A program made the translations under genes and the position numbers. The notes below the pieces were generated by a model. That model was not told the origin of the DNA. It searched no databases and was given only the letters and a program-made list of their open reading frames with translations. Positions 1 to 6,208 of a DNA stretch of 8,328 nt are shown here, piece by piece (position 1 is the stretch's first letter; every line of letters starts with the position of its first letter). Source of the DNA: SZUA-186 sp039714155 (GTDB lineage Bacteria; Pseudomonadota; Gammaproteobacteria; UBA9214); assembly GCA_039714155.1 (NCBI GenBank), contig JBDLJX010000109.1, positions 1 through 8,328 of the forward strand, read 5' to 3'.

Positions 1-533
1 GCTTCGACCTCGTCGCGCCTGGCCTTGCCGACCAGCGTTTCAATCAGCTGCAGCGCAAAGTCCATGGCCGTACCCGGGCCGCGCGAAGTGATGACCTTGC
101 CGTCCGCAACAACGCTGTCATCGACATATTCCAGTCCGGCCACAGCGGTCGTTTCAAACGCACCGGGATAACTGGTGGCACGCTTGCCGTCGAGCAGGCC
201 GGCGCTGGCGAGCACCTTGGGTGCCGCACAAATGGCCGCCGTGTACTTGCCGGCAGCCGACATGGACTGCAAAAGGCCCCTGAGACGCGCATCGTTCTCG
301 AGATGATCGGCACCCGGCAGGCCGCCGGGCAACACCAGCATATCGAAATCCCGTTCGATCACCTGCTCCAGGGTCGTGTCCGGCACCAGCACGATACCCC
401 GTGAGGCACGCACTGGCTGTGCATCAAGCCCGGCCGTCACCACATCGACACCGGCGCGGCGCAGCAGGTCGACAATGATAACTGCCTCCAGTTCTTCGCA
501 GCCCTGCGCTAGCGGGACCAGGACGCTTGCCAT
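1..533 (-). CDS. yajL: DJ-1/YajL/PfpI-family protein, 3' end cut by window edge
   Basis: The frame is open from an ATG at 533 to the left edge, giving 177 residues with no stop. The protein is recognisably DJ-1/YajL: an N-terminal strand (MASVLVPLAQGCEELE), LVLPGGLPGA near residues 66-75, the nucleophile elbow AAICAAP with Cys102, and TSRGPGTAMDFAL near the end. Glu16 is in the position of DJ-1 Glu18, which tunes the reactive cysteine. Family members are about 185-196 residues, so only about 10-20 residues are missing. Activities reported for the family include oxidative-stress chaperone, glyoxalase/deglycase (debated) and removal of the reactive glycolytic by-product cyclic 3-phosphoglycerate; which applies here is unknown. 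The ATG lies inside the end of yibQ (25-nt overlap) and is preceded by a full AGGAGG site, so the start is well supported and translation is probably coupled to yibQ. It is the last visible gene of the leftward run. The symbol is by family; orthology to E. coli yajL rather than another DJ-1 paralogue is likely but not proven. Confidence 0.93.
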   Translation of the reverse strand, partial: MASVLVPLAQGCEELEAVIIVDLLRRAGVDVVTAGLDAQPVRASRGIVLVPDTTLEQVIERDFDMLVLPGGLPGADHLENDARLRGLLQSMSAAGKYTAAICAAPKVLASAGLLDGKRATSYPGAFETTAVAGLEYVDDSVVADGKVITSRGPGTAMDFALQLIETLVGKARRDEVE

Positions 534-1303
534 GACGGAGCCCTCCTGTTTGCAAGTTCGATCAAACGGCTTACCGGCACCAGATTTATATTATAGTCAC
601 CGAGCCGGCCAAGTTCCTGTCGCAACACCGCCAGCGTGGCAGGGTAGGGGTGGCCGATACCCAGTGCCGTGCCATCGCGCCGCGCCAGTGCCAGCAGACG
701 CCGGAACTGTATTTTCACTGCCTCGGGGCTCGGCTCGTTATCCAGAAACACCTTGCGCTCGATATTTGGAATGCCGTATTCGTTGGCCAGCTGCTGGGCG
801 ACTGTGGCCGCGGTGGTGCGGCTGTCGACGAAGAACAGGCCACCACGTGACTGCATAAACTGCATCAGCCACGCCATGTGACCCGGGTGGCGGGTCAGCA
901 GGCTGCCACGGTGGTTATTGATACCGTCCAGGTAAGGCAAGGCATCAGCATTCCGTTGCAATGCCGACGTGAATTCCTGCCAGCTCATGTCGAGCCTGAG
1001 TTCACGTTGTTGCGGGTAGTCGTGATCCACGGCCTGCATTGGCAGGTGCAGCAGTACTTCCTTGTTGCGTGCATGTGCCTGCTGCGCCAGGCGGTGGCTA
1101 AAGTAGCCATCAGGCAGAAATGCGCAGGCAACCGGGCCAGGCAAATCGACAGCCTCGCTGTCCATTGCCTGCCGGTTACCGAGGTCATCGATGATCAGGG
1201 CAATGCTGGGTGCCGGTTCTGTGCCGGCATGTGCCGGGACCAGTACAACCGTCATCAGAGCGGTAACAAGGGCAGCGGTCAATCTGCGGCACACGCTACC
1301 CAT
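509..1303 (-). CDS. yibQ: YibQ-type divergent polysaccharide deacetylase, periplasmic
   Basis: 264 residues. Residues 1-26 form a signal peptide (basic start, hydrophobic core, cleavage near AHA|G), so the protein should be exported. The mature part matches the divergent polysaccharide deacetylase family (NodB-like fold, formerly DUF610): IALIIDDLGN at 34-43 with Asp39/Asp40, LLHLPMQ at 84-90, GINNHRGS at 127-134 with His131, FFVDSRT at 157-163, and IGHPYP around His218. These correspond to the metal and catalytic motif positions of the NodB fold, but substrate and activity are not established for the family, and calling it an active deacetylase would be inference. The ATG is only 9 nt after the ctpA stop and has no clear Shine-Dalgarno, which fits translational coupling to ctpA. 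Its 3' end overlaps the DJ-1/YajL start by 25 nt. The envC-ctpA-yibQ order is also known in Pseudomonas, supporting an envelope-related role. Confidence 0.93.
   Translation of the reverse strand: MGSVCRRLTAALVTALMTVVLVPAHAGTEPAPSIALIIDDLGNRQAMDSEAVDLPGPVACAFLPDGYFSHRLAQQAHARNKEVLLHLPMQAVDHDYPQQRELRLDMSWQEFTSALQRNADALPYLDGINNHRGSLLTRHPGHMAWLMQFMQSRGGLFFVDSRTTAATVAQQLANEYGIPNIERKVFLDNEPSPEAVKIQFRRLLALARRDGTALGIGHPYPATLAVLRQELGRLGDYNINLVPVSRLIELANRRAPSWQASWSR
542..547 (-). promoter_or_regulatory. Strong ribosome binding site of the DJ-1/YajL gene
   Basis: On the minus strand AGGAGG lies 8 nt before the ATG at 533, inside the final codons of yibQ. It is the best match to the anti-Shine-Dalgarno sequence among the genes of the window and fixes the start of the overlapped gene. 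Confidence 0.8.
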
Positions 1304-1312
1304 CGTGCCGTG

Positions 1313-2629
1313 TTACTGCATGCGTTCCTGCAGAATGGCGAGACCCTTGAGCATGTTGAGTGCTTCATAGAGCTGGTAATCATCCTGGGCCAGGTGCTCT
1401 TCATCATCACTGTCCTTGTCCTTGGCCTTATCCCCGGCTTTCTTGCCATTGCCGTTTTCGAGGTGGCGGGACAGGTCCGCTTCACTGAGCGGGTCAATGC
1501 TGCGCTCGACCGTAGCGACCTTGAGAGATTCAAGCTCAATGTCCGGAATGATACCTTCCGCCTGGATGGAACGTCCGGACGGCGTGTAGTAACGCGCCGT
1601 TGTCAGCTTCAGTGCAGTACCGCCACTGAGCGGCAGGATAGTCTGCACCGAGCCCTTGCCGAAGGTCTTGCTGCCGAGAATGATGGCACGCTTGTGGTCC
1701 TGCAAGGCGCCGGCAACAATTTCGGAGGCCGAGGCCGAGCCCTGGTTGACCAGCACCACGATCGGCGCACCGTCAACCAGATCATCCGGCGTCGCATTGA
1801 AACGCAGTCGCGAGTCATCAATCCGACCCTCGGTATAAACGATCAGTCCCTTGTTCAGAAAGGCATCCGACACCGCGACAGCACCATTAAGAACGCCGCC
1901 CGGGTTGTTGCGGAGATCCAGCACCAGTCCCTTCAGGCTGCCATCATTTTCCTTCTTCAGATCCTCAATGGCATCCTCCAGGTAGTCTGCCGTCTTCGAC
2001 TGGAACTGCGAGATACGCAAGTAACCATAGTCCGGTTCCAGGGTACGGTACTTGACACTTTTCACCTTGATAATGTCGCGCGTAATGGTGATTTGCAGCG
2101 GCTTGTCCACACCTTCGCGGACAATGGTCAGCTCGATGTCGGTACCCGGTTCGCCACGCATGATCTTGACGGCATCGTTCAGGGTCATGCCCTTGACCGG
2201 TGTGTCATCCAGCCGGATCACCAAGTCACCGGCAGCAATACCGGCACGCTGGGCCGGTGTGTCGTCGATCGGCGCAATCACTTTCACAAAGCCGTTTTCC
2301 ATGCCGACCTCGATGCCGAGACCACCGAACTGACCGGTCGTACCAACCTGTAATTCCTTGAACTGGTCGATATCCAGATAGGTGGAGTGCGGATCCAGCC
2401 CGGTCAACATGCCGCGGATGGCATTTTCCAGCAGTTCCTTGTCTTCTACTGATTCGACATAATCATTCTTGATACGCCCGAACACGTCACTGAAGGTACG
2501 CAGTTCCTCGACCGGCAAGGTTGCCTGGGCTGTCTCACGTTCGGCAAATACGCCATGGCCGATCGAGACCAGCACGCCCAGCACCAGTCCTGTTGCCAAT
2601 AGCAGGTAATTCTGTGTTTTTACACTCAT
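1313..2629 (-). CDS. ctpA: Carboxyl-terminal processing protease CtpA (S41 family)
   Basis: 438 residues from the ATG at 2629. The frame is open further upstream, but this start has GGAAG 5 nt before it and gives a proper N-terminal hydrophobic export/anchor segment (residues 7-29). A PDZ domain lies at about 95-185 (GGLGIEV, AGIAAGDLVIRLDD). The S41 core follows, with LRNNPGG at 240-245, then NQGSASASEI containing the predicted nucleophile Ser300, and FGKGSVQ containing Lys325 and Gln329. The Ser-Lys spacing of 25 and Lys-Gln spacing of 4 match the catalytic triad of Prc and CtpA. Family members cleave proteins from the C-terminus in the periplasm; in Pseudomonas aeruginosa CtpA degrades peptidoglycan cross-link hydrolases with the lipoprotein partner LbcA, which is not in this window. 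Residues 391-412 are a very charged low-complexity linker (Lys/Asp/Glu rich) before a C-terminal helical segment. A 178-nt gap separates it from envC, while yibQ follows after 9 nt. Confidence 0.96.
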   Translation of the reverse strand: MSVKTQNYLLLATGLVLGVLVSIGHGVFAERETAQATLPVEELRTFSDVFGRIKNDYVESVEDKELLENAIRGMLTGLDPHSTYLDIDQFKELQVGTTGQFGGLGIEVGMENGFVKVIAPIDDTPAQRAGIAAGDLVIRLDDTPVKGMTLNDAVKIMRGEPGTDIELTIVREGVDKPLQITITRDIIKVKSVKYRTLEPDYGYLRISQFQSKTADYLEDAIEDLKKENDGSLKGLVLDLRNNPGGVLNGAVAVSDAFLNKGLIVYTEGRIDDSRLRFNATPDDLVDGAPIVVLVNQGSASASEIVAGALQDHKRAIILGSKTFGKGSVQTILPLSGGTALKLTTARYYTPSGRSIQAEGIIPDIELESLKVATVERSIDPLSEADLSRHLENGNGKKAGDKAKDKDSDDEEHLAQDDYQLYEALNMLKGLAILQERMQ

Positions 2630-2634
2630 AGGAT

Positions 2635-2639
2635 CTTCC
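2635..2639 (-). promoter_or_regulatory. Ribosome binding site choosing the ctpA start
   Basis: GGAAG on the minus strand sits 5 nt before the ATG at 2629. The next in-frame ATG upstream (at 2641) has no purine-rich site, and using it would place extra residues before the hydrophobic anchor. The shorter start is therefore preferred. Confidence 0.6.
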
Positions 2640-2715
2640 ATTCGACAATCATTACAGAGTTGGATAACACTGGCCCTGCAGCATACATCCTGATACTGAC
2701 CATAGCACACGGCCA

Positions 2716-2743
2716 GTTATAGCGGTATCGGCGTCATGCAAAA
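2716..2743 (-). promoter_or_regulatory. Weak candidate promoter for ctpA in the 178-nt envC-ctpA gap
   Basis: The gap at 2630-2807 is the only large spacing in the leftward run. On the minus strand it contains TATAAC (2721-2716) with TTTTGC 16 nt upstream (2743-2738); TTGCAT at 2741-2736 would leave only 14 nt. Hexamer matches are partial, so this is a guess supported mainly by the gap. A palindrome, AAAAGCTTTT (2742-2751), overlaps the region but has no GC-rich stem, and I do not read it as a terminator. Nothing else is recognisable in the gap. Confidence 0.25.
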
Positions 2744-2807
2744 AAGCTTTTGGATTCTGTACGTTTTTCCGACTATGCAGATTCAGACAACGGTTGCAGG
2801 TGAAGAT

Positions 2808-4013
2808 TCATCGACCGGCCTGTACTGCAGCCGGTTTGCCCGCGAACCAGGGACCGGGATTGAAGGGACGGCCCTTTTTACGCATCTCCAGATACAGGCC
2901 GCTGCGTGACTGTCCACCACTGTCGCCGACCGCCGCAATCACCTCATGGCCGTTAACCCATTCACCGACTTCCTTGTACAGTGTCCGGTTATTGCCATAC
3001 AGAGACATGTAGCCGTTGCCATGGTCAAGGATCAGCAACAGGCCGAATCCACGCAACCAGTCGGCATAGGCGACACGTCCCCTGGCAATAGCGTGGACAT
3101 CACTGCCGGCCGCTGCACTGATACGGATACCGCGCGATTTAAGCTTGCCACCTGCCTGACGTGTGCCGTAACGCATACTGACCCGGCCAGCGACCGGCCA
3201 CCGCAGCTTGCCCTTCAATTCCTGCAATGAGCGGAACTCGCCTACGGCCGGCGGGATGTCCCTGAGCGCCTGCTGCAGTGACAGCACCAGTTCCTGCAGC
3301 TGCTGTTCGTCTTGCTGCAACTGCGCCAGCTCACTGCTCTTGCCTTGCATGGCATCCTGCAACTTCGCCAGCACCCGTGAACGTTCCGTCTTTTCCCCGG
3401 CAAGCAGCCGGGATTGTGTACGCTGCGCTTCAAGCAAGGTATCAAGCTGCTGCTGTTGCGCGATGATGTTCTGTTCGGTTGCCGCCAGGCCGGCAAGTGT
3501 ATCCCGCAGTTGCTGCAGGCGATAACTGCGTGCCCTGGCGAAATAACTGTGGTAGGCCAGTATGCGGCTGACTGTTGCCGGATCTTCCTGGTTGAGTAGC
3601 AGCTTTACCTGTTCCTGCCGGCCTGCCAGGTAGGCGCTGCGTAAATCACGCACCAGCTGCAAGCGCATCTCCTGCAGTAAGGCTTGCTGTTGTTTGCGTT
3701 CCCCTTCAAGGGTCTGCATACGTGACTGCATACGTGACTGCTCCTGCCGCAGGCGTCGTAGTTCGGCCGAGGATTTGCCGATGGCTGTTTCCGCTGCCTT
3801 CAGTTCGCGCTGCAAGGCAGCCTGCTTGCCGCGCATGACACCGAGTTCGTCCTGTATGTCGCTGATGCGATCACGCAGTTGCTGCAGGCGCGCCGCCTGT
3901 TCACCAGCCTCATCAGCATGGCTGCTGCTGCCGGCACACACCAGCACAATCAGCAGCAAGGCAGGAAAACGGTTATATAACCTGGTGAATGTAAACGTAA
4001 TGCAGGTGTGCAC
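2808..4013 (-). CDS. envC: Murein hydrolase activator EnvC (degenerate LytM protein)
   Basis: 401 residues. A signal peptide with hydrophobic core at about 17-28 and cleavage near SHA|DEA (residue 33) directs it to the periplasm. Residues 35-255 are Gln/Glu/Arg/Leu-rich coiled coil, interrupted by a short loop near 128-165. A LytM/M23 domain occupies about 270-390. The zinc ligands of active M23 enzymes are lost: the usual HRGID is SRGIR (Ser293, Arg297) and HLH is GLY (Gly372, Tyr374). This is the mark of EnvC-type activators, which do not cut peptidoglycan but relieve autoinhibition of amidases such as AmiA/AmiB at the septum, where the coiled coil docks on FtsEX. The start is a GTG only 2 nt after the gpmI stop, with no obvious Shine-Dalgarno; it is the only start that keeps the signal peptide, so expression is probably coupled to gpmI. 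A 4-codon tandem duplication (QSRM twice) occurs near residues 92-99 in the coiled coil. Confidence 0.94.
   Translation of the reverse strand: MHTCITFTFTRLYNRFPALLLIVLVCAGSSSHADEAGEQAARLQQLRDRISDIQDELGVMRGKQAALQRELKAAETAIGKSSAELRRLRQEQSRMQSRMQTLEGERKQQQALLQEMRLQLVRDLRSAYLAGRQEQVKLLLNQEDPATVSRILAYHSYFARARSYRLQQLRDTLAGLAATEQNIIAQQQQLDTLLEAQRTQSRLLAGEKTERSRVLAKLQDAMQGKSSELAQLQQDEQQLQELVLSLQQALRDIPPAVGEFRSLQELKGKLRWPVAGRVSMRYGTRQAGGKLKSRGIRISAAAGSDVHAIARGRVAYADWLRGFGLLLILDHGNGYMSLYGNNRTLYKEVGEWVNGHEVIAAVGDSGGQSRSGLYLEMRKKGRPFNPGPWFAGKPAAVQAGR
3714..3741. repeat. 12-bp in-frame tandem duplication inside envC
   Basis: CTGCATACGTGA occurs twice back to back (3714-3725, 3726-3737), followed by a third partial CTGC. 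Read on the minus strand it gives the repeated tetrapeptide QSRM in the EnvC coiled coil. Four residues is not a whole heptad, so it shifts the coiled-coil register locally. It is probably a slippage product. Confidence 0.75.
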
Positions 4014-4015
4014 GG

Positions 4016-5641
4016 TCAGCCGTGCAGTTCGACATTGTTCACCGAAGCGGTGACATCGCCACTGGTGGGCAAAATCTCGACCAGCGGGGTGCCGGTCATT
4101 TCCGGCGGGATCTCCATATTCATAAGGTGCAACATGCTGGGTGCGATATCACTCAGGGAGCCGTGCTCGGCCATCCGGGCAGGCCTGCCGACATAGATCA
4201 GTGGTACAAGATTGGTCGTGTGTGCGGTATGCACCTGACCGGTATCGCCACTCTGCATCAGCTCGGCGTTGCCGTGATCAGCCGTGATCAGCATCTCGCC
4301 ACGTACCTCGCGCATCGCCTTCACCACCCGGCCAAGGCAGGCGTCGACGGCCTCGATTGCCTTGACGGCCGCATCGAACTTGCCGGTATGACCGACCATG
4401 TCGGGATTGGCATAGTTGCAGATGATGGCATCGTATTTGCCACTCTCGATAGCAGCGACCAGTTTGTCAGTCAACTCGGGGGCACTCATTTCCGGTTGCA
4501 GGTCATAGGTCGCGACCATGGGCGACTTGACCAGGATGCGCTCCTCGCCCTCAAAGGGAGTCTCCTCACCGCCGTTGAAGAAGAAAGTCACGTGCGCATA
4601 TTTCTCGGTCTCTGCCAGTCGCAGCTGCCGCAGGCCGAAGGAGGAAATGTATTCGCTGAAGACGTTATGCAGACGGTCCGGCGGGAACGCCACGGGTACA
4701 TCAAAGTCCTTGTTGTACTCCGTCAGGCTGACAAAGCTGCCAAGCTTCGGCACATATTCACGGCTAAAGCCGTCAAAGTCGGGTTCGATAAACGGACGCG
4801 TGATCTGCCGCGCCCGGTCGGAGCGGTAGTTCATGAAGACAATGACATCGCCATCCTCGACCCGCACCGCCTGTTTACCGGCAGGGACGATGCGTGTCGC
4901 CTGCACGAACTCGTCACCCTCGTCACGGGCATAGGCCATGGACAGTGCAGTCTGTACGTCAGCGGCTTCAAATTCCGCCTTGCCCCGGGTGATCAGGTCA
5001 TAAGCTGCCTGGATACGCGGCCAGCGGTGATCCCGGTCCATGGCGTAATAACGACCGATGATCGTGGCAATGCGGCCATTGCCCGCCTTGCTGAAAACTT
5101 CCTCCATTGCCTGCAGGGAAGCGCGCGCCGAGCGCGGTGGTGTATCGCGGCCATCCAGGAAGGCATGCAGGTATATCTCTTCCGCACCACGCTCGGCCGC
5201 CAGTTTGACCATGGCATGAATATGGTCCTCGTGACTGTGCACACCACCCGGCGACAGCAGGCCAATGATATGCAGGGCCTTGCCGTTTTCGGTGGCCTGG
5301 TCGACGGCGTCCGTCAGCGTGCGGTTGGTAAAAAACGAACCGGTCTTGATGGCGCGACTGACACGGGTGAATTCCTGGTAAACCACGCGGCCGGAGCCCA
5401 GATTGAGGTGGCCGACCTCGGAATTGCCCATCTGGCCGGCTGGCAGACCCACGGCCGCGCCGGAAGTACGAATCAGGGTATGCGGATAAACGGACCACAG
5501 GCCGTCCCAGACCGGTTTATTTGCCGCAGCAATGGCATTGTGCGGTGTTGACTCGCTATAGCCCCAGCCGTCCAGAATGACCAGCAGCATAGGTCGTCCC
5601 GGCGGTAATTTCTGGCTATCTCGCGGTTGTTTCTCTGGCAT
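4016..5641 (-). CDS. gpmI: 2,3-bisphosphoglycerate-independent phosphoglycerate mutase
   Basis: 541 residues, slightly longer than the usual ~510-515. The protein interconverts 3- and 2-phosphoglycerate in glycolysis and gluconeogenesis through a phosphoserine intermediate, using Mn2+. The alkaline-phosphatase-like fold is shown by LVILDGWGYSE (Asp24), GQMGNSEVGHLNLGSGR with nucleophile Ser74, HSHEDHI, DGRDTPPRSA, GRYYAMDRDHRW, NYRSDRARQ, the FFFNGG segment, NYANPDMVGHTG and ADHGNAE. All expected metal- and substrate-binding motifs are present. The ATG at 5641 has no strong Shine-Dalgarno; an internal ATG at 5590 (Met18) is possible but would leave almost nothing before the first motif. About 20 residues extend past the normal family end (after MTGTPLV). 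It heads the leftward run; envC starts 2 nt after its stop. Linkage of gpmI to envC is conserved in E. coli and Pseudomonas. Confidence 0.97.
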   Translation of the reverse strand: MPEKQPRDSQKLPPGRPMLLVILDGWGYSESTPHNAIAAANKPVWDGLWSVYPHTLIRTSGAAVGLPAGQMGNSEVGHLNLGSGRVVYQEFTRVSRAIKTGSFFTNRTLTDAVDQATENGKALHIIGLLSPGGVHSHEDHIHAMVKLAAERGAEEIYLHAFLDGRDTPPRSARASLQAMEEVFSKAGNGRIATIIGRYYAMDRDHRWPRIQAAYDLITRGKAEFEAADVQTALSMAYARDEGDEFVQATRIVPAGKQAVRVEDGDVIVFMNYRSDRARQITRPFIEPDFDGFSREYVPKLGSFVSLTEYNKDFDVPVAFPPDRLHNVFSEYISSFGLRQLRLAETEKYAHVTFFFNGGEETPFEGEERILVKSPMVATYDLQPEMSAPELTDKLVAAIESGKYDAIICNYANPDMVGHTGKFDAAVKAIEAVDACLGRVVKAMREVRGEMLITADHGNAELMQSGDTGQVHTAHTTNLVPLIYVGRPARMAEHGSLSDIAPSMLHLMNMEIPPEMTGTPLVEILPTSGDVTASVNNVELHG

Positions 5642-5727
5642 AGTATGGAATGAGTCTAATTCATGTCACGACCTAAATCCAGGTTTGCAGTGGGTTCGCA
5701 TGACAAACCGGATCATACGGGAATCGC

Positions 5728-5742
5728 ACCACGGACCGTGGT
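5728..5742. promoter_or_regulatory. 15-bp perfect palindrome in the divergent intergenic region
   Basis: ACCACGG-A-CCGTGGT is a perfect 7/1/7 inverted repeat lying just upstream of the arsR-side promoter. On the other strand it would overlap the -35 position of a weak gpmI promoter whose -10 would be TATGAT (5717-5712). The symmetry and location suggest a binding site for a dimeric regulator; the regulator is not known. It is not followed by a T-run, so it is unlikely to be a terminator. Confidence 0.4.
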
Positions 5743-5749
5743 ATTTTCA

Positions 5750-5778
5750 GTGGCCGGAACGGTTTATTATTGTATAAT
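5750..5778 (+). promoter_or_regulatory. Candidate promoter of the arsR-like/yibN/secB/gpsA run
   Basis: A perfect TATAAT (5773-5778) lies in a short AT-rich stretch of an otherwise GC-rich intergenic region. The -35 region at a 16-17 nt spacing (GTGGCC or TGGCCG) is poor, which suggests a weak or activator-assisted promoter. Transcription would start near 5785, leaving a leader of about 50 nt before the ATG at 5836. Confidence 0.5.
5766..5778. promoter_or_regulatory. Inverted repeat overlapping the -10 box, possible ArsR-family operator
   Basis: ATTAT-TGT-ATAAT is a perfect 5/3/5 inverted repeat that contains the whole TATAAT box. ArsR/SmtB repressors of the SqrR/BigR kind bind AT-rich imperfect palindromes over their own promoters, so autoregulation of the downstream gene is plausible. 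This is inferred from symmetry and position only. Confidence 0.4.
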
Positions 5779-5835
5779 GTTTTAGTAATGAATGCAGTAG
5801 CATAACGACCAAATGCGTCATAAAAGGACAAGTTA

Positions 5836-6153
5836 ATGGCAGTGACCACCGAATCCCTGATTTCCCGAGACGAAGACATTGAACGGGCCTCTCGTTCACT
5901 GAAGGCCATGTCACACCCGCTGCGTCTCAAGATCCTTTGTACGCTGGGCGACCAGGAAGTCAGCGTGCAGGACATTGTCGAGAGTGTCGGCACCTCGCAG
6001 AGCAATATTTCCCAGCACCTGGCCATTCTGCGCGACAAGGGCATTCTGGCATCGCGCAAGGACGCCAACCGCGTGTATTACCGTGTCGGTGACAGCCGCA
6101 CACTGCGCCTGATCAGCATGATGCGTGAAGTGTTCTGCCCGCATGGCGGCTAG
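5836..6153 (+). CDS. ArsR/SmtB-family repressor, possible persulfide or redox sensor
   Basis: 105 residues, the normal length of a single-domain winged-helix ArsR protein. MSHPLRLKILCTL (25-37) is the family signature at the start of the fold, SVQDIVESVGTSQSNISQHLAILRDKGIL (43-71) holds the recognition helix, and SRKDANRVYYRVGD (73-86) the wing. The ELCVC motif of arsenic/cadmium sensors is absent; the matching stretch reads KILCTL with a single cysteine. The only cysteines are Cys35 and Cys101 (in the C-terminal VFCPHGG), 66 residues apart, the same separation as Cys41/Cys107 of SqrR and Cys42/Cys108 of BigR, which form a disulfide or tetrasulfide and release DNA on sulfide/persulfide stress. 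A His-containing C-terminus leaves metal sensing as an alternative. Start: AAAAGGA lies 7 nt before the ATG. It lies divergent to gpmI and 55 nt before the rhodanese gene, probably in the same transcript. Family is certain; ligand is inferred. Confidence 0.92.
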   Translation: MAVTTESLISRDEDIERASRSLKAMSHPLRLKILCTLGDQEVSVQDIVESVGTSQSNISQHLAILRDKGILASRKDANRVYYRVGDSRTLRLISMMREVFCPHGG

Positions 6154-6208
6154 CCAATCCTGAGTTATAGTAGCCGTTACCACACGGGCAACTTGACAGA
6201 CACCACAC

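Noticed and set aside
376..858. 160-codon open frame on the plus strand over the yibQ/DJ-1 overlap
   Set aside because: It is antisense to two supported genes, and its Arg/Pro/Ser-rich translation has no domain.
878..2353. 491-codon open frame on the plus strand
   Set aside because: It lies antisense to yibQ and ctpA, both with clear family motifs; its translation is rich in His/Gln/Arg with no recognisable domain. It is a codon-bias shadow.
2742..2751. AAAAGCTTTT palindrome as a terminator after envC
   Set aside because: The stem is nearly all A-T with no loop, far too weak for an intrinsic terminator.
4271..4290. 10-bp tandem repeat (GCCGTGATCA twice) in gpmI
   Set aside because: It falls within the conserved ITADHGNAE motif, the copies are in different reading frames and all encoded residues are expected, so it is coincidental.
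4022..5551. 509-codon open frame on the plus strand
   Set aside because: It is entirely antisense to gpmI, whose catalytic motifs are all intact. The antisense product resembles no known family.
6193..6198. Perfect TTGACA just upstream of yibN
   Set aside because: It is only 10 nt before the start codon, so any matching -10 would fall inside the coding region. It is not a usable promoter for this gene.
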